DNA of 32,062 bases, taken from assembly GCA_026931725.1 (NCBI GenBank), contig JAIXLE010000174.1:1-32062 (forward strand). Reading direction: 5' to 3'. Within the stretch, counting starts at the first letter, position 1. Each line of letters begins with the position of its first letter. The notes under the pieces were generated by a model. It made no database searches. It saw nothing but the letters and a program-made list of their open reading frames with translations, and was not told where the DNA came from. Below are positions 8,793-14,861 of the stretch, piece after piece. The DNA comes from Bacteroidales bacterium (lineage in GTDB: Bacteria > Planctomycetota > Planctomycetia > Gemmatales > Gemmataceae). Made by a program: the position numbers and the translations under genes.

Positions 8793-9361
8793 GGAACGTC
8801 ATCCTGAGTAGGGTGTTGCTGCCGTTCCCGTTCTCGTTCGCGTTGGATGCGTTTACGCAGCCGAGCGAACAATCGGGCGGCCTGTTGCGTGCCGGTATCA
8901 TTGGCCGGAAGCCCCAATTGCCGTGCCAAAACCTTGGGGTCGGAAACTCCATTTAGCCAAAGATTGAGTGTTGCCCGGTCTTCTGGGGTTGTGGCCAGTC
9001 GTTCACGAGCCGCTGCCGCAAGCTCACGATCCGCGGTCGCATCAGCGGGAGAAGGGCCAGAATTGCGGTCGTCTGTGACACGGCGATCGGAATATTTTGT
9101 TTCCCGCCCTCGCCGTCGGATCTGGCTACGGAGTGCGACACGCAGTCGCTGACGGGCATGCGAGTACAAGAATTTCAGGACCGATTCTGTTTGTGGGTCC
9201 GCCGCGAGGATGGCTTCCGTCACGGCATCCGCCACCAAGTCGGGGTCCACATTGCGGTAGCGTCGGCACAGACGCTGCGTCACGGTTTCCGCGAATCGTA
9301 AGAACAGATCCGCGGCCCAAACGCGAGCATCCGTGGATAGGGGTTGCGAGTCCGTCATCAT
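8789..9361 (-). CDS. Sigma-70-like (ECF-type) factor
   Basis: A 190-residue protein with the size and layout of an ECF-like factor. The N-terminal part has RFAETVTQRLCRRYRNVDPD with DLVADAVTEAIL (about 41-52), matching region 2. A linker rich in charged residues and Ala follows, then a C-terminal helical part (TTPEDRATLNLWLNG and DPKVLARQLGLP, about 124-152) that would be region 4. It ends in a very basic stretch (RKRIQRERERERQQ). It begins 6 bases after the MfnE-like gene and its stop overlaps the next start as ATGA. Region 2 lacks a clearly recognisable core-binding aromatic pattern, so it could be a sigma-like regulator rather than a true promoter-recognition factor. The second ATG at 9358 is an equally good start. 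Confidence 0.62.
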   Translation of the reverse strand: MMTDSQPLSTDARVWAADLFLRFAETVTQRLCRRYRNVDPDLVADAVTEAILAADPQTESVLKFLYSHARQRLRVALRSQIRRRGRETKYSDRRVTDDRNSGPSPADATADRELAAAARERLATTPEDRATLNLWLNGVSDPKVLARQLGLPANDTGTQQAARLFARLRKRIQRERERERQQHPTQDDVP

Positions 9362-9367
9362 GTCACT

Positions 9368-9994
9368 TTACTCGCTTGGTTTCTGTTGGGAACATCGTTC
9401 ATCCAACCAACGACGGAAATGGATCCGTTCGATCCGCTCGGATAGTGTACTTGCGATCACGGGAAAGTAGGCATCCACGGCACCGTGCGCGGCCACATCT
9501 TCCCAGGGCATTTCGGTGGAAACATCGACAGATTTGAGTAGCACCAGCCGAGCTTGTGCGACACGAGCCGCGCAGGCCGCGATCGAATCCGAAGTCACGG
9601 CCCAGGTGTGGGGCATGCCGCCATAGACTTTTTCGTACTGGGTCAAAAATTCGGAGCTATTCAACAACATGATCCGGGGGCTGTGCGGAACGGCGTGCCA
9701 TTCCAGGGCCGCCGTGACGGTTTCGATACCGAGTAGAGAACGCATCCAGTGGGTCGTCAGTTGACATCCCAAGAGTGCCAGTTGATGGGCCAGAGGTTCG
9801 CCCAAATTCTGGTGCCGATCCAGTTTTCGCACCGCTTCCACGATGGAACCGCCGCCCGCGACGACCAGGATTTTCTCAGCCGCGATCCCCGCCAGATACT
9901 CCCGTAAACCCGGTTGAAGATACGGATGGTCGTACAGGCTTCCACCAACTTTCACCACAACACAATCCGATTTCCCAGTGGCATTCTCGTTCAC
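9368..9994 (-). CDS. mfnE: MfnE-like amino-acid-kinase-fold protein (methanofuran pathway)
   Basis: A 208-residue member of the aspartate/uridylate kinase fold, shorter than aspartokinase. Phosphate-binding blocks are VVVKVGGSLYDHP near the N terminus and LVVAGGGSIVEAVRKLD (about 44-60); WAVTSDSIAACAA and LVLLKSVDV follow. In archaea MfnE phosphorylates aminomethylfuranyl-methyl phosphate on the way to methanofuran, and related bacterial genes travel with the tetrahydromethanopterin-linked C1 pathway. The assignment rests on the fold and on its partner: it starts with a GTG overlapping the stop of the MfnF-like gene (GTGA). It probably acts in the cytosol. A generic small-molecule kinase cannot be excluded. 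Confidence 0.68.
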   Translation of the reverse strand: MNENATGKSDCVVVKVGGSLYDHPYLQPGLREYLAGIAAEKILVVAGGGSIVEAVRKLDRHQNLGEPLAHQLALLGCQLTTHWMRSLLGIETVTAALEWHAVPHSPRIMLLNSSEFLTQYEKVYGGMPHTWAVTSDSIAACAARVAQARLVLLKSVDVSTEMPWEDVAAHGAVDAYFPVIASTLSERIERIHFRRWLDERCSQQKPSE

Positions 9995-11016
9995 GGCAAC
10001 CCTCGCTCCGTGGCCAGGACCGCCAAAGCATAAGCCGGAGCCGCCGTGGAAACATGTGGTCCGAGGTTATCACTCAACACAACGATCTCACGGATGGGCG
10101 GTTCTCCGATACCTGTATCTATCACATCCCGCGCCAAAAACTCGCCGGAACCCGAGAGGATCGCCGTCCGCGGATTGGGAAGATGGCATCTCGACCGGCT
10201 GAGCATCGACCTGAGATGGGTCCGAATGGAATCGGCAATCACATCACGCTGCTTCTGATGGCAGCGATTCACCAATTCGCGCACAGGAAGTTCGCCGATC
10301 GTTTCCGCATCGCCACCGAGCATTCGGCACAATCGCGAGTAGGCGTAGGCCCGAGTCGCGGGGCGGCCATCAGCAGTGGCGCAGTTGGCAACATCTTCGG
10401 GAACCCGACCCGACCAGAGGTACACATCAGATAGTGTGGCAAACAATTCAGCCGCGATCCGAGGCACGGAAAGCGAACACACCGGGGTTCTCCCTACCCC
10501 TGTATAGATCAAACACCCATCCCGGAGCCGATCCGCATCCGTCATGCCAACGTACCCCTCGGGCTCACCGTATGGCATGTAAACCACATCCGTCGTTGTG
10601 GATCCGACATCCAGAAGTATGGATGCACCTGTGGCCATCCGCCCCGCGAACATTGCCAGGGCGTGCCAGTTGGCCGAGGCGACCCGGAGCGGTTCTTGGC
10701 GGGCTTCGGCCACGCTGACGAACACGCCTCCGGTACTCCACACGCCCACGGGCCGACCGTGGGCCACGGTTTCCACCGCGTCCAGAATCTGCTGTACCCC
10801 TTCAGCGCGGTTCGTGTAACAATCGCACAATTCGCCGGTCATGGTGACAGCCAGACCGTCTGTTTCGGGAAATCGTCTGAGGAGAGCAGCGAGAACGGCG
10901 GGAAGCTGGTCCGGTTGCTTCCAGAGGGCAAACGGAACCGTGACGGCCTGTTTCGTGGCAGTCGCGGCTTTCAGGTTCGCCCCGCCGATGTCGAGTCCTA
11001 AAATCGTCGATGGCAT
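9991..11016 (-). CDS. mfnF: MfnF-like H4MPT-linked C1-transfer pathway protein
   Basis: A 341-residue protein of the actin/hydantoinase-like (ASKHA) fold. The phosphate-1 loop is LGLDIGGANLKAAT (6-19). VTMTGELCDCYTNRAEGV (57-74) is a hallmark of the tetrahydromethanopterin-linked C1 group, LLDVGSTTTDVVYM (134-147) is the second nucleotide loop, and AILSGSGEFLARDVI lies near the C terminus. Archaeal MfnF joins the furan diphosphate to the tyramine moiety in methanofuran synthesis. In methylotrophs and planctomycetes, homologues support the cofactor used for formaldehyde oxidation. It is the first gene of the compact minus operon and starts only 27 bases from the divergent Hsp70-like gene, so the two promoters must overlap or lie within coding sequence. 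Confidence 0.78.
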   Translation of the reverse strand: MPSTILGLDIGGANLKAATATKQAVTVPFALWKQPDQLPAVLAALLRRFPETDGLAVTMTGELCDCYTNRAEGVQQILDAVETVAHGRPVGVWSTGGVFVSVAEARQEPLRVASANWHALAMFAGRMATGASILLDVGSTTTDVVYMPYGEPEGYVGMTDADRLRDGCLIYTGVGRTPVCSLSVPRIAAELFATLSDVYLWSGRVPEDVANCATADGRPATRAYAYSRLCRMLGGDAETIGELPVRELVNRCHQKQRDVIADSIRTHLRSMLSRSRCHLPNPRTAILSGSGEFLARDVIDTGIGEPPIREIVVLSDNLGPHVSTAAPAYALAVLATERGLP

Positions 11017-11043
11017 GGTGTCCCGCAGTCACAAGGTACTGGT

Positions 11044-13857
11044 ATGGCCCGCTTTCTCGTTGGTATCGACCTCGGCACAACGAACTCGGCTGTTGCGTTC
11101 GTGGATCGGCAACAGCGGGCGAAGTCCGGCGTGGTGAAGTTGCAACCTTTTCCGATCACGCAGGTTGTCGCCGCTGGGCAGGTCGAGAAACGACCGCTCT
11201 TGCCATCGTTTTTATATCTCCCCAGTGCGCATGACCTTCCCGCTGGGGCAATCGCTTTACCCTGGTGCCCGGATGCGACCGATGTGGTGGGGGTGTTCGC
11301 CCGCAACCACGGTGCCAAGGTGCCGGGCCGGTTGGTGTCTTCGGCAAAATCCTGGTTGAGTCATCCGGGTGTCGATCGCACGGCCCCGCTCTTACCGTGG
11401 GGTGGGCCGCCCGATGTGCCCCGGCTCTCACCGCTGGAAGTCTCGACACAGTATCTGAAGCATATCGTGGCGGCGTGGAACCATGCCCATGCACAAACGC
11501 CCGAGAATCGCCTGGAAGATCAACAGATCGTGCTGACCGTGCCCGCGTCATTTGATGATGTGGCCCGCAACCTCACCGCCGAGGCCGCGAAACAGGCCGG
11601 ATTGCAGCATGTTCTCTTGCTGGAAGAACCGCAAGCCGCTTTTTATGCTTGGCTCGGCACACACACGCCCCAGGAAGCCGGTCAGCTCAAGCCGGGGATG
11701 CGGTGTCTGGTCGTCGATGTCGGCGGAGGTACGACCGATTTGAGCCTGATTCGTGTCGGTGAGGATCAAGGGGAGATCACGTTTGAACGGGATGCCGTCG
11801 GCGATCACCTGCTACTCGGCGGGGACAACATGGATTTGGCCCTGGCGAAAGCCGTCGAAGCCAAACTCCCCGCCGGGCGACTCGATGCGGCCCAGTTCGG
11901 TGCCCTGATTCAGGCGTGCCGTCAAGCAAAGGAATCGCTGCTGTCTCCGCAGCCACCAGCCAGCGTGCCCGTGACCGTCATGGGGCGGGGCCGTTCCGTC
12001 ATCGGCGGTGCGATCTCACGGGACATCACCGCGGACGACGTGACGAACACGCTTTTTGAAGGTTTTTTCCCCGCGGTGCCGTTCGAGACGCAGCCCACCC
12101 GTGCGGCGCGATCCGCCTTGCAGGAAATGGGACTGCCCTACGTCTCCGATGCGGCCATTACCCGGCATCTCGCCGCGTTCCTGCGGGAGCATTTGCCGAA
12201 CCGGGAACCCGTCGATGCCATTCTGTTCAACGGTGGAGTCTTCAGCGCGAAGGCGTTGCAAGATCGGCTCATCGCGGTCATGCGGCCCTGGTTCGAGACA
12301 GTCGAGCGGCCGTGGAATCCCCTGGTTCTGACAACGCCGTCCCTGGATCTGGCCGTGGCCTGGGGGGCGGCGTACTTCGGCTGGTTGAAACAGTCCGGCG
12401 GTCGGCGGATCGGCGGCGGGATTCCCCGTTCGTACTACCTGGGAATCGAGGCACAATCGCCACCCCCGGCATCGGATGCGACTACGACGATTTCGGTTCT
12501 GTGCGTCGTGCCACGCGGGTTGCAGGAAGGGGAAGAAATCCGCCTCGCCGATCAGGAGATGGAACTGGCGATCGGCCAGCCGGTGTTGTTTCCGTTGTTC
12601 ACTTCCACGGTGCGGGGTGACGACACGGCGGGCACACTCTTACATCTGCCCCCCTCGGCCTTGCTGCAATTGCCGCCGCTGCACACAATGCTCCGCGGTG
12701 GCAAACGGGCCGGAACGAAGCGCGTGCCGGTCACACTGCTGGCAAAAGCCACCGAGATTGGCACGCTGGAACTGTACTGCGTGTCGCGGGAAGGGAACCG
12801 CTGGCGACTGGAGTTCAATGTCCGCGACGTGGTGCGAGACACCCCCCGCCGCGACGAGGACACCGCCGAAGCCAGCCGCATTGTCGATGTCTTCCCGGAA
12901 GAAAAGGTCGAAGCCGCGGCTGCACAGATGCGGGCCGCCTTCACCCGTGCGGGCAGCCCGACTCCGCAACAGCTTCCCAAAGCCCTGGAAACCGCGTTGG
13001 AATCCAGTCGGGGTGACTGGCCGATGGGGTTGTGCCGTCGATTATGGGATTACTTGACGGAAGTGTCCGATCAGCGGGCGAGTTCCCCGGCTCACCTGTC
13101 CCGTTGGTACAACCTCACGGGTTTCTGTCTTCGCCCCGGTTTTGGCGATCCGCTCGACCGTTACCGCGTTGAGGCACTCTGGAAGCTCATCACATCGGCC
13201 GCCTCAGCCACGACTCCCACGAACCAACCGACCATACCCGAAGGCGGGGCCGATTACTGGATCATGTGGCGACGTATCTCCGGCGGCCTGAACACGGCCC
13301 GGCAGCTCACCCTCTGGACACGGCTCCGCCCGGCCCTGCTGCCGACGAAGACGAAAGGATTCCTCAAGCCCAGCGTGAATGAACTAGCGGAGATGTGGCG
13401 TACTGCGGCTTCTCTGGAACGGCTCGACATTCCGACGAAACGCACACTCGGCGAAACGCTGTTGGGGCAACTCCAAGAGCGGCCCCCATCGTACCTGTTT
13501 TGGTCGCTGACCCGCCTCGGAGCCCGCAAGCTGCTCTATGGCCCACTGAACACGATCGTACACCCGGCGACCGTGGAACAATGGCTCGAACAACTACTCC
13601 GCTTCACCCCGGCCAGCGATCAGGACCGTCTCGGTTGGGGATTCTGTCTGGCTCAACTCGCTCGGCAAACCGGACTCCGTGGTTTGGATGTGAGCCAGAC
13701 TGTCCAAGCGCGGGTCATCGCCGCTCTGCAAGCCGCCCAGGTTCCGCCGGCCTGGGTGCAGATGGTGGAAGAAGTCATCCACGACGCAACCGATGACCAA
13801 TCCCGCCTCTTCGGGGAAGGGCTGCCCATCGGATTGCGGCTCACCGGGGCGGATTGA
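11044..13857 (+). CDS. Large Hsp70-family ATPase with non-canonical C terminus
   Basis: A 937-residue protein whose first half is an Hsp70/DnaK-like nucleotide-binding domain. Visible blocks are VGIDLGTTNSAVA (6-18), VLTVPASFDDVARN, the acidic loop CLVVDVGGGTTDLSL (about 220-234), and the adenosine motif FNGGVFSAKAL (about 394-404). Ordinary DnaK is about 640 residues. Here the region after about 440 is long, lacks the usual substrate-binding domain and EEVD-like tail, and has a helical, Trp-rich C-terminal part like the DUF3731-containing planctomycete and myxobacterial Hsp70-like proteins. No DnaJ or GrpE gene adjoins it. It is transcribed away from the mfn operon. Client and function are unknown; ATPase activity is likely. 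Confidence 0.85.
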   Translation: MARFLVGIDLGTTNSAVAFVDRQQRAKSGVVKLQPFPITQVVAAGQVEKRPLLPSFLYLPSAHDLPAGAIALPWCPDATDVVGVFARNHGAKVPGRLVSSAKSWLSHPGVDRTAPLLPWGGPPDVPRLSPLEVSTQYLKHIVAAWNHAHAQTPENRLEDQQIVLTVPASFDDVARNLTAEAAKQAGLQHVLLLEEPQAAFYAWLGTHTPQEAGQLKPGMRCLVVDVGGGTTDLSLIRVGEDQGEITFERDAVGDHLLLGGDNMDLALAKAVEAKLPAGRLDAAQFGALIQACRQAKESLLSPQPPASVPVTVMGRGRSVIGGAISRDITADDVTNTLFEGFFPAVPFETQPTRAARSALQEMGLPYVSDAAITRHLAAFLREHLPNREPVDAILFNGGVFSAKALQDRLIAVMRPWFETVERPWNPLVLTTPSLDLAVAWGAAYFGWLKQSGGRRIGGGIPRSYYLGIEAQSPPPASDATTTISVLCVVPRGLQEGEEIRLADQEMELAIGQPVLFPLFTSTVRGDDTAGTLLHLPPSALLQLPPLHTMLRGGKRAGTKRVPVTLLAKATEIGTLELYCVSREGNRWRLEFNVRDVVRDTPRRDEDTAEASRIVDVFPEEKVEAAAAQMRAAFTRAGSPTPQQLPKALETALESSRGDWPMGLCRRLWDYLTEVSDQRASSPAHLSRWYNLTGFCLRPGFGDPLDRYRVEALWKLITSAASATTPTNQPTIPEGGADYWIMWRRISGGLNTARQLTLWTRLRPALLPTKTKGFLKPSVNELAEMWRTAASLERLDIPTKRTLGETLLGQLQERPPSYLFWSLTRLGARKLLYGPLNTIVHPATVEQWLEQLLRFTPASDQDRLGWGFCLAQLARQTGLRGLDVSQTVQARVIAALQAAQVPPAWVQMVEEVIHDATDDQSRLFGEGLPIGLRLTGAD

Positions 13858-13927
13858 CCCACCTCCGCAGGTCGTTCAGCCGCTTCCCGTCGAGATAGGG
13901 CAATGCCATGCCGCGAAACAAACGAAA

Positions 13928-13953
13928 CAGCGGATGCCGGATGGCACCCGCTG
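13928..13953 (-). terminator. Hairpin downstream of the small gene at 13974, likely terminator
   Basis: CAGCGG and CCGCTG enclose TGCC-GGAT-GGCA with one A/C mismatch between the two stems. On the minus strand the hairpin is followed by TTTCGTTTGTTTCG, a T-rich tail fitting an intrinsic terminator for the small minus gene. It may also help stop the Hsp70-like transcript from the other side. Confidence 0.55.
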
Positions 13954-13993
13954 GGTGAGGGAATGCAGGTTCGTTATTCCTGTTCCTGATCGT
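13951..13993. repeat. 43-bp direct repeat, copy 1
   Basis: Identical over 43 bases to 14288-14330, 337 bases away. It encodes the last residues (DQEQE and stop) of the small gene at 13974 and the sequence just beyond. Confidence 0.95.
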
Positions 13994-14168
13994 TTTGCGA
14001 TTGGGACTCCTGCTTATCAGGAACGTATGCGGTGTCGATAATCATTCCGTTGATTCTAATCGGGGTGCCAAATATCTCTCGAATCACAGGCTTTCTCCCA
14101 GATTCCTTCCATCTTTTTCGCGCAGCTTCGAGTTTTCGTTCGTGCTCCTGCTCTTGTTCAGGTGTCAT
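13974..14168 (-). CDS. Small charged protein, tandem paralogue 1
   Basis: A 64-residue hydrophilic protein with a charged helix (EQEQEHERKLEAARKRWKES) followed by IREIFGTPIRINGMIIDTAY and a Gln/Asp/Glu-rich tail ending DQEQE. No family is recognised. The start at 14168 is preferred over an in-frame ATG at 14201 because AGGGGA lies about 7 bases upstream. Its tail and stop are nucleotide-identical to those of the gene at 14311, its middle aligns loosely (IF-xxx-I-xx-GM-xx-D), and the upstream bases GGCC-GAAATG are also similar. The pair therefore looks like a diverged tandem duplication. Function unknown. Confidence 0.6.
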   Translation of the reverse strand: MTPEQEQEHERKLEAARKRWKESGRKPVIREIFGTPIRINGMIIDTAYVPDKQESQSQNDQEQE

Positions 14169-14287
14169 AACAATCCCCTTTCCTGGCAAAACTGAAAACA
14201 TTTCGGGCCGCTATCCTTGGCGTGATCTTTGCTTTTCACTACCAAATTCCGCAAATCCTTCAACATGAGTTTCAACACCCATGCCGA

Positions 14288-14330
14288 CTGGGTGAGGGAA
14301 TGCAGGTTCGTTATTCCTGTTCCTGATCGT
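14288..14330. repeat. 43-bp direct repeat, copy 2
   Basis: Same 43 bases as 13951-13993. It covers the end of the small gene at 14311 and the 23 bases past its stop. A CACCCA/TGGGTG inverted repeat lies at its downstream edge on the minus strand, in the position of the hairpin beside copy 1. Confidence 0.95.
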
Positions 14331-14553
14331 CATCATCATCATCATCATCATCATCATCGGGTTGGTCGATGCCAACATCGCCAAACATGCCATCGCCGGT
14401 AATCGCACGCTTGAAAATACTGGTGAAGAGGGCAACCGACTCCCCTCTTGCAAGCCTTTCTTCCGCCTGCCGAATATCTTCTTCTGTGACCGTCCAATCC
14501 TCGTCTGGTCCATCGTATTCGCCGTGCGGTATCCCTGGTGTTGGCGAGTTCAT
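14311..14553 (-). CDS. Small acidic protein with poly-aspartate tract, tandem paralogue 2
   Basis: An 80-residue acidic protein. It has EEDIRQAEERLARGE, then SIFKRAITGDGMFGDVG, and then eleven consecutive Asp before the same DQEQE end as its neighbour. The start at 14553 is preferred over 14586 because GGGG lies about 7 bases upstream; both in-frame ATGs are spaced 33 bases apart, exactly as in the paralogue. The Asp run is encoded almost entirely by GAT. No domain is recognised. A poly-Asp tail could bind calcium or other cations, or could simply reflect slippage. Confidence 0.58.
   Translation of the reverse strand: MNSPTPGIPHGEYDGPDEDWTVTEEDIRQAEERLARGESVALFTSIFKRAITGDGMFGDVGIDQPDDDDDDDDDDDQEQE
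14331..14357. repeat. (CAT)9 trinucleotide microsatellite
   Basis: Nine perfect CAT units on plus, read as nine GAT (Asp) codons on minus inside the small acidic gene. The length is prone to slippage in steps of three, which would change the Asp tract without breaking the frame. Confidence 0.95.
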
Positions 14554-14586
14554 ATTAACCCCATTTCTCTGCACGCTTGGACGCAT

Positions 14587-14861
14587 TTCGGCCAGTTTGC
14601 TGCTGTGTATTCTACCCCTTTTCCACTAAGAATTCTGCCGAATTCTGCAATCCCTCCCTTGGCCCTGATCCTGATTCCGGGAGTCCCAAGCCTTGCAGTT
14701 GGCGGCCTCGACATCGGGTCAAGACGGCCATGAGTACGGTACGACACAACCACGGATCGAGGTTGCGGAATTCCGACAGAATCCGGGACCGCTCGCCGAG
14801 AACGGGGAAGATCGGGTATGATGATTCGGTACGATGATCTGCCTTCGTCCCGTGGTCCGGC
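14587..14861. other. Divergent intergenic region
   Basis: These 275 bases separate the small acidic gene (minus) from the VWA protein (plus). The part nearest the small gene (about 14587-14660) resembles the sequence upstream of its paralogue (14202-14270), including a shared TTTT-CACTA segment. A short tandem GAATTCTGC is near 14633-14650. No clear promoter hexamer pair is seen. Confidence 0.4.

Noticed and set aside
14331..14357. CAT tract as a CRISPR-like or phase-variation array
   Set aside because: It is a simple trinucleotide run in frame; changes would alter Asp number, not switch the gene off, and there are no spacers.
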